64,000 bases of DNA from CAVRTM01 sp963696105. Lineage in GTDB: Bacteria; Actinomycetota; Actinomycetes; Actinomycetales; Dermatophilaceae. Location: positions 124,001 through 188,000 of the forward strand of contig CAVOIP010000004.1 of the NCBI GenBank assembly GCA_963696105.1, in the 5' to 3' direction. Positions 25,395-35,084 of the stretch are shown here, piece after piece (within the stretch, counting starts at the first letter, position 1; each line of letters opens with the position of its first letter). The notes under the pieces are model-generated. The model was not told the DNA's origin. It saw nothing but the letters and a program-made list of their open reading frames with translations, and did no database searches. The position numbers and the translations under genes are program-made.

Positions 25395-27077
25395 GTGAGC
25401 GAGGACGACCAGGGGCGTCAGCGCCTCGAGCGGCTCGACGCGCTCGCGGCCCGGCGGTGGGCCCTGACCACCCGCGCCGTGTTCGCCGCCCGCCGCAGCG
25501 AGATCGACGCGCTGAACGTCTTTCCCGTGCCCGACGGCGACACCGGCACCAACCTCTACCTCACCCTCGACTCCGCATTGGACGCCGTGCGCGGCGGCGC
25601 GGGAGCTCCCGGGTCGCAGCCGGACCTGGCGCGCGACGCGGACAGCCTGGCCCGCGCCACGCTGCTGGCCGCTCGCGGCAACTCGGGGGTGATCCTCAGC
25701 CAGCTCGTGCGCGGGCTCAGCGAGGTCGTCGGCCAGGAGGCGGACCGGGCCGGTGGCCTCGACGGGCGCACCCTGGCCCGGGCGCTGCGACGGGCCAGCG
25801 ACCTGGCCCGGGCGAGCGTCACGCGGCCGGTGGAGGGGACCATCCTCTCGGTCGCCACCGCGGCCGCGCTCGCCGCCGAGGGGGTCGCCGCCGGAACCGG
25901 CGCCACCCTGTACGACGTCGCCGCTGCCGCGCTGTCCGCGGCCCGGACCGCTCTGGACGAGACGACCGCCCAGCTGCCGGCGCTCGCTCGCGCCGGGGTC
26001 GTGGACGCCGGAGCCGCCGGCTACGTCCTGGTCCTGGAGTCCCTGGTCCACGTGATCTCCGGTGCGGGCACGCATGGTCGCGGCGGCGCGGACCTCGGCT
26101 CGCTCGCCCGCCCGCAGTGGGCCCCCTCCGCGGTCCCGGCCGAGGGTGGCCCCGGCGACGCGGCCGGTCCGGCGTACGAGGTGATGTTCCTGCTGGCCGA
26201 CAGCGACTCCGGCCGCGTCGGGGCGCTGCGCAAGGCGCTGGACGACCTCGGCGACTCCCTGCTCGTGGTCGGTGGCCCGGACCTGTGGAACGTCCACGTC
26301 CACGTCGACGACGTGGGCGCCGCCCTGGAGGCCGGCATGGAGGCGGGGCGGCCGCACCGGATCAGGGTCACCCACCTGGCCGAGCGCAGCGGCCCGCGCC
26401 GCTCCGGGCCGGTCACCCCGGTGGCGGTGGTGGCGTGCGCACCGGGGGAGGGGCTGGCGGACGTGTTCCGGGCCTCCGGCGCAGGAGTGGTGCACAGCGC
26501 GCCCGGCCGCCGCGCGTCGGCCGGGCAGATCCTCGACGAGATCCACGCCGTGCACGCCCTCTCGGTCATCGTGCTGCCCAACGACAGCGACACCCAGCTC
26601 GCCGCCGAGGCCGCGGCGCGGGCCGCTGCCGACGAGGGCGTGGAGGTGCACGTCGTGCGCTCGCGGGCCGCGGTACAGGGGGTGGCCGCGCTGGCCGTCT
26701 TCGACCCCGCGCGGGACCCGGAGGCCAACCTGCAGGCGATGCACCGCGCCGCGGCGGCGACCCGGCACGGCGCGGTGTCCGTGGCCAGCCGGGAGGCGCT
26801 GACCGACGCCGGACGCTGCCGTCCCGGCGACGTGCTCGGGCTCGTCGACGGCGAGATCGTGCTGGTCGGCAGCGACCTGGCCCGCGTCGGCGGAGAGGTG
26901 CTGGAGCGGCTGCTCGGCAGCGGTGGTGAGCTGCTCACCATCGTCACCGGCAGCGACGCCCCGGCCGGCCTCGGGGGCTCCCTCGCCGCGGCGGCACGCA
27001 CCCGCCGCCGCGACGTCGAGGTGTCGCTGATCCACGGTGGTCAGCCCACCTACCCGCTGCTGCTGGGAGTGGAGTGA
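25395..27077 (+). CDS. DAK2-domain fatty-acid-kinase-like protein (FakA-like)
   Basis: 560 aa from GTG 25395, preceded by GAGGAGGGA. The N-terminal DhaL/DAK2 kinase domain has LNVFPVPDGDTGTNLYLT (Mg/ATP Asp cluster) and LLAARGNSGVILSQL, followed by GTILSVATAAA and AGVVDAGAAGYVLVLE. The C-terminal half (about 270-560) is the FakA/YloV-type domain with WNVHVHVDDVG and VLPNDSDTQLAAEAA. The likely role is phosphorylating fatty acids bound to a FakB partner, not seen in this window. The start of recG follows one base later, a conserved pair in Gram-positives. Confidence 0.88.
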   Translation: MSEDDQGRQRLERLDALAARRWALTTRAVFAARRSEIDALNVFPVPDGDTGTNLYLTLDSALDAVRGGAGAPGSQPDLARDADSLARATLLAARGNSGVILSQLVRGLSEVVGQEADRAGGLDGRTLARALRRASDLARASVTRPVEGTILSVATAAALAAEGVAAGTGATLYDVAAAALSAARTALDETTAQLPALARAGVVDAGAAGYVLVLESLVHVISGAGTHGRGGADLGSLARPQWAPSAVPAEGGPGDAAGPAYEVMFLLADSDSGRVGALRKALDDLGDSLLVVGGPDLWNVHVHVDDVGAALEAGMEAGRPHRIRVTHLAERSGPRRSGPVTPVAVVACAPGEGLADVFRASGAGVVHSAPGRRASAGQILDEIHAVHALSVIVLPNDSDTQLAAEAAARAAADEGVEVHVVRSRAAVQGVAALAVFDPARDPEANLQAMHRAAAATRHGAVSVASREALTDAGRCRPGDVLGLVDGEIVLVGSDLARVGGEVLERLLGSGGELLTIVTGSDAPAGLGGSLAAAARTRRRDVEVSLIHGGQPTYPLLLGVE

Positions 27078-27078
27078 G

Positions 27079-29337
27079 ATGGCCGACCTGGACACGCCGC
27101 TGGTCAAGCTGCTCGGTGGGACGAGCGCCACCAAGCTGGCCAAGGCCCGCGACCTGCACACCGTCGCCGACCTGCTCGGCTTCCTGCCCCGGCGCTACCT
27201 CGACCCCGCGACCACGACGGACTTCAGCACGCTGAAGGAGGATGAGTACACCGTCCTCGTGGCCACGGTGAAGTCGGCGACGACGCGCCCGATGCGCCAG
27301 CGGCGGGGGATGATGCTGACGGTGACCGTGACCGACGGCACGCGCGACCTGACGGTGGCGTTCTTCCGCCCCTACGGCCACGAAGGGCGGCTCCTGCCCG
27401 GGCGGACCGGCCTGTTCGCCGGCAAGGTGCAGCGCTACGGCTCGACGTGGCAGCTGGCCCACCCGAACTACGAGCTGTTCGACACCGAGGACACCGATGC
27501 CGCGCTCGGGACCTACGCCGGGGGCCTCGTGCCCGTCTACCTCCACGTGCCCAAGCTGGACTCCTGGGCCATCACCAAGGCGGTGCGGATCGTCTTCGAC
27601 CACCTCGACGAGGTCGACGACCCCGTGCCGGCTGCGGTGCGCCGTGAGCGGGGGCTGGTTCCCCTGCTCGAGGCCTACCGGCTGGTGCACCTGCCCAAGG
27701 ACCGCGCCGAGGTCCGGCATGGCGAGCACCGGCTCCGCTACGACGAGGCATTCACCGTGCAGGCGATCCTGGCCCAGCGGCGGCGCGCCAACGCCGACGT
27801 GCGCACCACGGCTCGCCGTCCGCGCCCCGGAGGTCTGCTGGAGTCCTTCGACAAGCGGCTGCCGTTCGAGCTGACCGCGGGCCAGGTCGCGGTGAGCGAA
27901 CAGATCGCCGCCGAGCTGGCGCTGGAGCACCCGATGCACCGGCTGCTGCAGGGCGAGGTCGGCTCGGGCAAGACCATCGTGGCGCTGCGGGCGATGCTGT
28001 CGGTCATCGACTCCGGTGGGCAGGCCGCGCTGCTGGCGCCCACGGAGGTCCTTGCGGCGCAACACTTCCGGTCGATGCGCACCATGCTCGGCGACCTCGC
28101 CGAGGGCGGCATGCTGGGCGGAAGCGACGTGGGCACCCAGGTGGCGCTGCTGACGGGGAGCCAGCCCACCGCCGTACGCCGCAAGGCGCTGCTGGACGCG
28201 GCCTCGGGGGACGCGGGCATCGTCATCGGTACGCACGCCCTGATCCAGGAGCACGTGTCCTTCTTCGACCTCGGGCTGGTGGTCGTCGACGAGCAGCACC
28301 GGTTCGGCGTGGAGCAACGAGAAGCGCTGCGCAGCAAGGGCAGCCGGCCCCCGCACGTGCTGGTCATGACCGCCACGCCGATCCCGCGCACCGTCGCGAT
28401 GACCGTGTTCGGCGACATGGAGACCTCCACGCTGACCGAGCTCCCGCGCGGACGGTCCCCGATCAGCTCGCACGTGGTGCCAGTGGTCAACCCCAAGTGG
28501 GTGCGGCGCACGTGGCAGCGCGTCGCCGAGGAGGTGCGGCAGGGACACCAGGCGTACGTCGTCTGTCCCCGCATCGGCGACGACGCGCCGGAGGCTGGCT
28601 CCGGGACGCCGGGTGCGGCCGCGTCGAAGGGACGGCCCGCCCGCGGACCCGAGGACGGCGACCTGCAGGAGTGGCTGCCGACCGACGGGGACGGCGAGGA
28701 GGGGCAGGACAGCGGCGCCCAGCGCGAGCTGCGCAGCGTGCTGGGCGTCGTGGAGGAGCTCCGCGCCGAGCCGTCCCTGGTCGGGCTGCGGGTCGAGGTG
28801 CTCCACGGCCGGATGGCCCCCGAGGACAAGGACGCCGTGATGCAGGCCTTCGCCGCGGGTGAGGTCGACGTCCTCGTCTCCACGACCGTCATCGAGGTGG
28901 GTGTCGACGTGCCCAACGCGACGGTGATGGTCGTCATGGACGCCGAGCGCTTCGGCGTGTCCCAGCTGCACCAGCTGCGCGGGCGGGTGGGGCGCGGCGC
29001 GGCTCCCGGCCTCTGCCTGCTGATGACCGAGACCGAGCCGGGGCCCTCGCTCGATCGCCTCGAGGCCGTCGCCGCGACCACCGACGGGTTCGCCCTCGCC
29101 CGCCTCGACCTCGAGCAGCGCCGCGAGGGTGACGTGCTCGGCGCCCGCCAGAGCGGCGGCCGCTCCCAGCTGCGCCTGCTGCGCCTGCTGCGCGACGAGG
29201 ACCTCATCCTGCAGGCCCGCGAGGACGCGTTCGCGATCGTGAGCGAGGACCCGGCGCTGGAGCAGCACCCGGTGCTGCGCGAGCTGGTCGCGTCCGCGCT
29301 CGACGAGGAGCAGGCCGCCCACCTCGAGCGCGGGTGA
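27079..29337 (+). CDS. recG: ATP-dependent DNA helicase RecG
   Basis: 752 aa from ATG 27079. An N-terminal wedge/OB domain (about 1-200, with FFRPYGHEGRLLPGR) precedes the helicase core: Walker A GEVGSGKT (about 292), APTEVLAAQH, the DEQH box VVVDEQHRFG (about 403), TATPIPRT, VSTTVIEVGVDVPNA and the QLHQLRGRVGRG motif VI. An acidic insertion (about 505-555) within the second motor lobe is typical of actinobacterial RecG. It remodels stalled forks and branched DNA. Confidence 0.95.
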   Translation: MADLDTPLVKLLGGTSATKLAKARDLHTVADLLGFLPRRYLDPATTTDFSTLKEDEYTVLVATVKSATTRPMRQRRGMMLTVTVTDGTRDLTVAFFRPYGHEGRLLPGRTGLFAGKVQRYGSTWQLAHPNYELFDTEDTDAALGTYAGGLVPVYLHVPKLDSWAITKAVRIVFDHLDEVDDPVPAAVRRERGLVPLLEAYRLVHLPKDRAEVRHGEHRLRYDEAFTVQAILAQRRRANADVRTTARRPRPGGLLESFDKRLPFELTAGQVAVSEQIAAELALEHPMHRLLQGEVGSGKTIVALRAMLSVIDSGGQAALLAPTEVLAAQHFRSMRTMLGDLAEGGMLGGSDVGTQVALLTGSQPTAVRRKALLDAASGDAGIVIGTHALIQEHVSFFDLGLVVVDEQHRFGVEQREALRSKGSRPPHVLVMTATPIPRTVAMTVFGDMETSTLTELPRGRSPISSHVVPVVNPKWVRRTWQRVAEEVRQGHQAYVVCPRIGDDAPEAGSGTPGAAASKGRPARGPEDGDLQEWLPTDGDGEEGQDSGAQRELRSVLGVVEELRAEPSLVGLRVEVLHGRMAPEDKDAVMQAFAAGEVDVLVSTTVIEVGVDVPNATVMVVMDAERFGVSQLHQLRGRVGRGAAPGLCLLMTETEPGPSLDRLEAVAATTDGFALARLDLEQRREGDVLGARQSGGRSQLRLLRLLRDEDLILQAREDAFAIVSEDPALEQHPVLRELVASALDEEQAAHLERG

Positions 29338-29344
29338 GCCGGCC

Positions 29345-29932
29345 GTGACGCGGATCATCTCCGGGCTCGCCGGTGGCCGCCGGATCCAGGCACCGCCGGG
29401 CAGCAGCACCCGCCCCACGAGCGACCGCGTCCGCGAGGCGCTGTTCTCCCGCCTGGAGCACCTCGACGTGCTGCGGGGCGCCCGCGTCCTCGACCTCTAC
29501 GCCGGGTCCGGGGCCCTCGGGCTGGAGGCGGCCAGCCGCGGCGCGGCCACCGTCGTCCTCGTGGAGCAGGCCCGGCCGGCCGCGGCTGCCATCCGCCGCA
29601 ACGTCGCGTCGCTGGCGGACGTGCTGAGCGGGGTCAGCGTCCGCGCGGAGCCGGTCGAGCGGGTCCTGGCCACGCCACCACCTCGTGCGGACCGGTTCGA
29701 CCTGGTGCTGCTGGACCCGCCGTACGACGTGGCCGAGGACGCGCTCGCGGGCGTGCTGGAGGCGCTCGTCTCCGGGCCGTGGCTGGACCCCGAGGCGCTC
29801 GTCGTGGTCGAGCGGTCGGCGCGCTCGCCCGAGCCCCGGTGGCCCGGCGCTCTCGCCGCCACGGTGGAGCGCCGCTACGGCGAGACGGTGATGTGGTTCG
29901 CCGACGTCGCCGGACCGGTGGAGGTGGCCTGA
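29345..29932 (+). CDS. rsmD: 16S rRNA (guanine966-N2)-methyltransferase RsmD
   Basis: 195 aa from GTG, 7 bases after recG. N-terminal RIISGLAGGRRIQAPPG and RPTSDRVREALFSRL, SAM motif VLDLYAGSGALGLEAASRGA, and catalytic LVLLDPPYD. It methylates G966 of 16S rRNA on the assembled small subunit. The recG-rsmD-coaD order is common in actinobacteria. Confidence 0.93.
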   Translation: MTRIISGLAGGRRIQAPPGSSTRPTSDRVREALFSRLEHLDVLRGARVLDLYAGSGALGLEAASRGAATVVLVEQARPAAAAIRRNVASLADVLSGVSVRAEPVERVLATPPPRADRFDLVLLDPPYDVAEDALAGVLEALVSGPWLDPEALVVVERSARSPEPRWPGALAATVERRYGETVMWFADVAGPVEVA

Positions 29933-29975
29933 CCCGGGTGCCGGCGCGGCGGCGCGGCAGGGAATGCTGTGCGCC

Positions 29976-30527
29976 ATGACCGACCTCTACCTGCCGCGCC
30001 CGACCGCCGGCGACGTCGTGGACCTCATCCTGGACGACCACCGCCTCCTCGAGGACCTGCTGCGCCAGCTGCGGGACGCCACGGCCGACCGCGAGGCCGC
30101 CCGCAGCGCGCTGGCCGCCGTCCTGGTGGCCCACGGCGAGGCCGAGGAGGCCGAGGTCTACCCCGCGCTCGTGCGCAAGGACGCCATCGAGGCCGGCGAG
30201 GCCGAGCACGGCGAGCACGAGCACGCCGAGGGCAACCAGGCCCTGCTGGCCCTGCTGGAGTGCCGGGCGACGGACACGCAGAAGTTCGACGACGCCGTCG
30301 AGGAGCTGGCCACCGCGCTGAACCACCACATCGGCGAGGAGGAGCAGACCATCCTCAACCCGGCCCGCACCGACGTCGACGAGGCCACGCGGCAGCGGCT
30401 GGGTCAGGCGTTCGCCGCCGCGCGCAACCAGCACCTGGACGGCGGTGCGGGCGCGATCGACACCGTGCGGCGCATCGTCGAGCGCGACGAGCGGCAGGGC
30501 AGGCTGGAGGACGACGAGCAGGAGTGA
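29976..30527 (+). CDS. Hemerythrin-like HHE-domain protein
   Basis: 183 aa from ATG 29976; ATG 29964, four codons earlier, is also possible. An alpha-helical bundle with spaced His/Glu ligands: LDDHRLLEDLL, VLVAHGEAEEAEVYP, EHGEHEHAEGNQAL and ALNHHIGEEEQTILN, fitting a di-iron HHE domain. It may bind O2, NO or iron; no second domain is present to narrow the role. Inserted between rsmD and coaD. Confidence 0.83.
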   Translation: MTDLYLPRPTAGDVVDLILDDHRLLEDLLRQLRDATADREAARSALAAVLVAHGEAEEAEVYPALVRKDAIEAGEAEHGEHEHAEGNQALLALLECRATDTQKFDDAVEELATALNHHIGEEEQTILNPARTDVDEATRQRLGQAFAAARNQHLDGGAGAIDTVRRIVERDERQGRLEDDEQE

Positions 30528-30570
30528 GCGCCCGCTGCCCGGTCCCGGGTGCGCTGCTAGGTTCGCCAGC

Positions 30571-31071
30571 GTGACGACGACACGGCGGTGCGTGTGCCCG
30601 GGCTCCTACGACCCGGTCACCCGGGGTCACGTCGACGTCCTCACCCGCGCCGCTGCGCTGTACGACGAGGTGGTGGTCGCGGTGCTGCACAACCCGGCCA
30701 AGCGCGGCACCTTCACCGTGGACGAACGAGTGGACCTGCTCGGGCGCGCACTGGCGGACGTGCCGAACCTCCGGATCGAGCCGTTCGCGCAGGTGCTGCT
30801 CGTGGACGTCTGCCGGGAGGTCGGGGCGCAGGCCATCGTCAAGGGCCTGCGGGGCGACACCGACTTCGCGTACGAGCTGCCGATGGCGCTGATGAACCGC
30901 CACCTCACCGGGGTGGAGACGGTCTTCCTGCCCGGTGACCCCGAGTTCGCCCACGTCTCCAGCTCGCTGGTCAAGGAGGTCGCCGCCCTCGGCGGCGACG
31001 TCGACGGCCTGGTCCCGGACGCCGTGCTGGAGGCGCTCGTCGCCCGGGTGCGCCCGGAGCGCAAGGGCTGA
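30571..31071 (+). CDS. coaD: Phosphopantetheine adenylyltransferase
   Basis: 166 aa from GTG 30571. CPGSYDPVTRGHVDVL holds the TxGH nucleotidyl-transfer motif (Thr17-His20); NPAKRGTFTVDER, GLRGDTDFAYELPMALMN and the later VSSSLVKEVA complete the CoaD pattern (SSS-K in place of the usual SST-R). It makes dephospho-CoA in the penultimate step of CoA synthesis. Confidence 0.95.
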   Translation: MTTTRRCVCPGSYDPVTRGHVDVLTRAAALYDEVVVAVLHNPAKRGTFTVDERVDLLGRALADVPNLRIEPFAQVLLVDVCREVGAQAIVKGLRGDTDFAYELPMALMNRHLTGVETVFLPGDPEFAHVSSSLVKEVAALGGDVDGLVPDAVLEALVARVRPERKG

Positions 31072-31206
31072 GCCACCGGTCCGGTCCACCGCGGCGCACC
31101 GACCTGCATTTGGGCGCAGGGGCGACCCTCCGGTAATCTCTGGCGTCGGTCTCCGTCCACGTGGCGAAGGCCGGTCCCCCTCGGCACACACACAGTCTCT
31201 GGAGCC

Positions 31207-31788
31207 ATGAACCGCCTCGACCCGCGCCTGCCCCTGGTGTTTGACATCAAGGACCTCGGCCGACGTCCCGGGGCCATGGTGAAGCGGACGGTGACGGTCG
31301 AGGCACCCGAGGACCTGGGCACCGAGGTCATCGCCATCCCCGCCGGCCAGCCGCTCGAGCTGGACCTCCGGCTGGAGTCGGTGCTGGAGGGGATCCTGGT
31401 GAGTGGCGCGGTCAGCGGCACGGCGACCGGCGCCTGCGTGCGGTGCCTGGATCCGGTCACCGCGCCGGTGACCGCGCAGCTCCAGGACCTGTTCGTCTAC
31501 GCCGATCGCGCGGAGCACGCCCACGAGGTGGGCGCCGACGACGACGAGGACGAGGTGCGCGAGATCGTGGGCGACCTGATCGACCTCGAGCCCGCGCTCC
31601 GGGACGCAGTGGTGCCTGCCCTGCCGTTCCAGCCGGTGTGCCGGGAGGACTGCCCGGGACTGTGCTCCGAGTGCGGAGCCCAGCTCGCGCAGGACCCCAC
31701 GCACCACCATGAAGTAATCGACCCGAGGTGGGCGGCGCTCCAGGGCATCGCCGAACCTCCCAGCGGTAACGAAGAGAAGAGGAACTGA
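31207..31788 (+). CDS. DUF177 (YceD) family protein upstream of rpmF
   Basis: 193 aa. Two CxxC-type pairs (GACVRCLDPV; CPGLCSECG) and an acidic stretch (DDDEDEVREIVGDLIDLEP) are typical of YceD/DUF177, which is almost always just before rpmF and is linked to 23S rRNA/ribosome assembly. Its stop is directly followed by the rpmF start, so they form an operon. Confidence 0.9.
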   Translation: MNRLDPRLPLVFDIKDLGRRPGAMVKRTVTVEAPEDLGTEVIAIPAGQPLELDLRLESVLEGILVSGAVSGTATGACVRCLDPVTAPVTAQLQDLFVYADRAEHAHEVGADDDEDEVREIVGDLIDLEPALRDAVVPALPFQPVCREDCPGLCSECGAQLAQDPTHHHEVIDPRWAALQGIAEPPSGNEEKRN

Positions 31789-31789
31789 C

Positions 31790-31984
31790 GTGGCTGTCCC
31801 GAAGCGGAAGACGTCGCGCTCCAACACCCGTTCGCGTCGTGCGAACTGGAAGGCGACGCCGACCACGCTGTCCGCCTGCCCGCAGTGCTCTGCCCCCAAG
31901 CAGCCGCACATCGCGTGCCCGTCCTGCGGCACCTACGCGGGCCGTCACTACGGCGTCGCAGAGCGCAGCGAGCACCAGGGCTGA
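31790..31984 (+). CDS. rpmF: 50S ribosomal protein L32 (zinc-ribbon)
   Basis: 64 aa from GTG with AAGAGGAA upstream. MAVPKRKTSRSNTRSRRA is the L32 N-terminus; CPQC and CPSC form the zinc ribbon. A large-subunit protein. Confidence 0.96.
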   Translation: MAVPKRKTSRSNTRSRRANWKATPTTLSACPQCSAPKQPHIACPSCGTYAGRHYGVAERSEHQG

Positions 31985-31998
31985 TCGGCCCGACGTAC

Positions 31999-32796
31999 GT
32001 GAGCCCTTCTCCGTCCTCCAACGGGAACAGCTCGCCGCAGCGGCCCGTCGACTCGTTCGCCCGCTACCTCCTCGAGGTCGTGGGCCAGCCGGTCGACGAG
32101 CCGCTGCTGCTGCGTGCCCTGACCCACCGCTCGTACGCGTACGAGAACGGCGGCCTGCCGCACAACGAGCGCCTGGAGTTCCTCGGCGACTCGGTCCTCG
32201 GGCTCGTGGTGACCGACTCGCTCTACCGCGAGCACCCCGACCTGCCCGAGGGCCAGCTGGCCAAGCTGCGCGCGGCCGTGGTCAACATGCGCGCCCTTGC
32301 TGACGTCGCCCGCACCCTCGGCCTCGGTGACTACCTGATGCTCGGTCGTGGTGAGGAGAGCACCGGCGGCCGGAACAAGGCCTCGATCCTCGCCGACACG
32401 ATGGAGGCGGTCATCGGCACGGTCTACCTGTCCTCGGGCATGCCGGCGGCGGCGACGTTCGTGCACCACCTGCTCGACCCGCTGATGCGCAGCTCCGCCA
32501 GCCTCGGCGCCGGCCTGGACTGGAAGACGAGCCTGCAGGAGCTCACCGCCTCGGCCTCGCTGGGCGTCCCGGAGTACCGCGTCACCGAAGAGGGACCGGA
32601 CCACGAGAAGGTCTTCACCGCCCGCTCCGTCGTGGGCGACGAGGTCCTCGGCGAGGGCGTGGGACGCAGCAAGAAGGAGGCGGAGCAGAAGTCCGCCGAG
32701 ATCGCCTGGACCGAGCTGAGCCGGCGCGCCGAGGCAGCCCTGGTGCCACCCTCCACACCCGCGAGCACCGAGGCCGCCGACACCGCGGATGCCTGA
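31999..32796 (+). CDS. rnc: Ribonuclease III
   Basis: 265 aa from GTG 31999. The RNase III signature NERLEFLGDSVLGLV is present, with HRSYAYENG before it and the second catalytic block DTMEAVIGTVYL. The C-terminal dsRNA-binding domain (WKTSLQELTASASLG through GVGRSKKEAEQKSAEIAW) is followed by a short Ala/Thr tail. It processes rRNA precursors and structured mRNA. It overlaps mutM by 8 bases. Confidence 0.95.
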   Translation: MSPSPSSNGNSSPQRPVDSFARYLLEVVGQPVDEPLLLRALTHRSYAYENGGLPHNERLEFLGDSVLGLVVTDSLYREHPDLPEGQLAKLRAAVVNMRALADVARTLGLGDYLMLGRGEESTGGRNKASILADTMEAVIGTVYLSSGMPAAATFVHHLLDPLMRSSASLGAGLDWKTSLQELTASASLGVPEYRVTEEGPDHEKVFTARSVVGDEVLGEGVGRSKKEAEQKSAEIAWTELSRRAEAALVPPSTPASTEAADTADA

Positions 32797-33697
32797 GCTC
32801 CCCGAGGTCGAGGTCGTCCGACGGGGGCTGCAGGACCACGTCGTGGGCCGACGCCTGGGCGCGGCGCAGTTCCTCGGCGGCCGCGTCGCCCGCCGGCACC
32901 TGCCCGGTCCCGCCGACCTCGCCGCCCGCGTCACCGGCAACGCGGTGCTGGCGGCCGAGCGCCGCGGCAAGTACCTCTGGCTCGTCCTGGAGGCCCCCGA
33001 CTCCCACCGCCAGGCCCTGATCATCCACCTGGGCATGAGCGGCCAGCTGCTCGTGGAGGGCGCGGACGCGCCGGCCGAGAAGCACCTGCACGCCACCTTC
33101 GACTTCGACGACGACGGCCCGCAGCTGCGTTTCGTGGACCAGCGCACCTTCGGCGGGATGGCCCTGGCCGACCTCGTCCCCGACGTCGCCGCGGCCTCGC
33201 CGTCCACGGGGCGCCCGTGGGGGGTGCCCTCCACCATCACGCACATCGCGCCCGACCCGTTCGAGCCGGGCTATGACCGCGCGGCCGTGGTGGCGCGGCT
33301 CAAGGCGCGCCGTACCGGCATCAAGCGGGCCCTGCTGGACCAGGGGCTGGTCTCGGGCGTGGGGAACATCTACGCCGACGAGGCCCTCTGGCGGGCGCGG
33401 CTGCACGGCGAGCGCGAGGCCGCCACGCTGACCCGCCCGGCCCTCGGCCGGCTGCTGGACCACGCCACCGAGGTGATGCAGGCGGCGCTCGGCCAGGGCG
33501 GGACGAGCTTCGACGCGCTCTACGTCAACGTCAACGGCGCGAGCGGCTACTTCGACCGCTCGCTCCACGCGTACGGGCAGGAGGGCCGGCCGTGTGACCG
33601 CTGCGGCGCGCTCATCCGCCGGGAGTCCTTCATGAACCGCTCATCGTTCTCCTGCCCGCGCTGCCAGCCGCGACCGCGCAGCGCCTCGCGGTCCTGA
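32789..33697 (+). CDS. mutM: Formamidopyrimidine-DNA glycosylase
   Basis: 302 aa. The mature N-terminus PELPEVEVVRRGL supplies catalytic Pro/Glu; LGMSGQLLV, NIYADEALWRARL and a C-terminal zinc finger CDRCG...CPRC complete Fpg/MutM. It removes 8-oxoguanine and other oxidised purines. In the conserved rnc-mutM-smc neighbourhood. Confidence 0.94.
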   Translation: MPELPEVEVVRRGLQDHVVGRRLGAAQFLGGRVARRHLPGPADLAARVTGNAVLAAERRGKYLWLVLEAPDSHRQALIIHLGMSGQLLVEGADAPAEKHLHATFDFDDDGPQLRFVDQRTFGGMALADLVPDVAAASPSTGRPWGVPSTITHIAPDPFEPGYDRAAVVARLKARRTGIKRALLDQGLVSGVGNIYADEALWRARLHGEREAATLTRPALGRLLDHATEVMQAALGQGGTSFDALYVNVNGASGYFDRSLHAYGQEGRPCDRCGALIRRESFMNRSSFSCPRCQPRPRSASRS

Positions 33698-33722
33698 GCC
33701 GGCGGCGCTGCGGCCGCGGCGG

Positions 33723-34715
33723 TCACTCGCCCGGGTAGGTGACGCCCAGCTCGGCGCGGACGCCGTCCATCAGCTCGAGGATCGCGACGGTGTCGGCCTG
33801 CGGCACCAGCGGGCTCTCCAGCAGGCCGGCCCGCAGGCAGCGCCCGACCTCCTCGATCTGCGGCACGTACCCGGCCGGCTCGGTCTCGACCCGGCGGATG
33901 TCGCCGTCGATGCTCACCAGCAGCGCGGTGGGGGTGAAGAAGGGCGGCTCCAGGCTCAGCCAGCCCCGTGTCCCGGAGACGGTGGCACGGCAGGACGTCG
34001 TGACCGCCGAGGAGCTGAACAGCTGGGCGATCGCCCCGTCCTCGCGGGACCACTGCATCGCCACCGTCCGGTCGACGCCGGTCGGCGCCAGGTCGCCGCT
34101 GACCTGGACGCGGTCGGGGGCGCCCAGGAACAGCCACGCGAACGTCGCGGGGTAGATGCCCAGGTCCAGAAGGGCTCCGCCGCCGTTCTCGCGGTCCAGC
34201 AGCCGGTGCGAGGGGTCGTAGTCGAGGGCGAAGGCGAAGTCCGCCTGGACGGCGCGCACGTCGCCCAGCTCCCCACCGGCGACCAGGTCCACCGCCTGCC
34301 GCACCAGCGGGTTGGTCCGCATCCACATGGCCTCCATCGCGAAGACCCCGGACGCGGCGGCAGCGGCGAAGACCTCGCGGGCCCCCTCGGCGTCCAGGGT
34401 CAGCGGCTTCTCCACGAGCACCGGCTTTCCCGCCCCGATCGCGGCGAGGGCCTGCTCCCGGTGGAAGGGGTGCGTGGTCGCGACATAGATGACGTCGACC
34501 TCGTCGTCGGCGTACAGCTCGTCGTAGCTTCCGAAGCTGCGGGGCGCGTCGTACCGGCGCGCGAACTCCGCGGCGCGGCCGGCGTCGCGCGCGGCCACGG
34601 CGGCGACGACGTGGCCGTCGGTGCGGGCGATGTCCGAGGCCAGGGAGGAGGCGATGCCGCCGGCTCCGAGGATGCCCCAGCGGACCGGGCGGGTGGTCAG
34701 GTCGGAGTCGGTCAC
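33723..34715 (-). CDS. Gfo/Idh/MocA-family oxidoreductase
   Basis: 330 aa from GTG 34715. N-terminal Rossmann VRWGILGAGGIASSLASDI, VIYVATTHPFHREQA and the catalytic-site motif GKPVLVEKPLTLD are characteristic; the C-terminal domain carries LLDLGIYPATFAWLFLG. NAD(P)-dependent oxidation of a sugar or trans-dihydrodiol-type substrate is expected; the actual substrate is unknown. Inserted on the opposite strand between mutM and acyP. Confidence 0.87.
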   Translation of the reverse strand: MTDSDLTTRPVRWGILGAGGIASSLASDIARTDGHVVAAVAARDAGRAAEFARRYDAPRSFGSYDELYADDEVDVIYVATTHPFHREQALAAIGAGKPVLVEKPLTLDAEGAREVFAAAAASGVFAMEAMWMRTNPLVRQAVDLVAGGELGDVRAVQADFAFALDYDPSHRLLDRENGGGALLDLGIYPATFAWLFLGAPDRVQVSGDLAPTGVDRTVAMQWSREDGAIAQLFSSSAVTTSCRATVSGTRGWLSLEPPFFTPTALLVSIDGDIRRVETEPAGYVPQIEEVGRCLRAGLLESPLVPQADTVAILELMDGVRAELGVTYPGE

Positions 34716-34805
34716 GGGACCAGACTCTAGGAGACGCCGCGGTCGCGTGCGGGGCAGCGGTCCGGGACGCCTGCCCCCGCGTGCCGGTCCGTAGGATCGG
34801 CGTCC

Positions 34806-35084
34806 ATGGAACGCGCCACGATCTTCGTCCAGGGCCGGGTCCAGGGTGTGGGGTTCCGCTGGTGGGTCCGCGCCCGGGCGCTCGAGCTCGGCCTGGTCGG
34901 GTTCGCCCGCAACCTGCCCGACGGCCGGGTGGAGGTGGTCGCCCAGGGCGAGCCGGAGGCCGTGGGACGCCTTCGTGAGATGCTGGAGCGCCCCGACGCC
35001 CCCGGGCGCCCCGGCACGGTCACCGGCTGCACCGTGCAGCACGGCAGCCTGCGCGAGGACCTGCAGGGCTTTCCCGAGCGCTGA
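34806..35084 (+). CDS. acyP: Acylphosphatase
   Basis: 92 aa, full length. FVQGRVQGVGFRWWV contains the phosphate-binding loop with catalytic Arg, and GFARNLPDGRVEVVAQG the catalytic Asn. It hydrolyses acyl phosphates; its location just upstream of smc is common in actinobacteria. Confidence 0.94.
   Translation: MERATIFVQGRVQGVGFRWWVRARALELGLVGFARNLPDGRVEVVAQGEPEAVGRLREMLERPDAPGRPGTVTGCTVQHGSLREDLQGFPER

Noticed and set aside
31080..31206. A riboswitch ahead of the DUF177-rpmF operon
   Set aside because: The stretch is short and shows no conserved aptamer sequence I can recognise.
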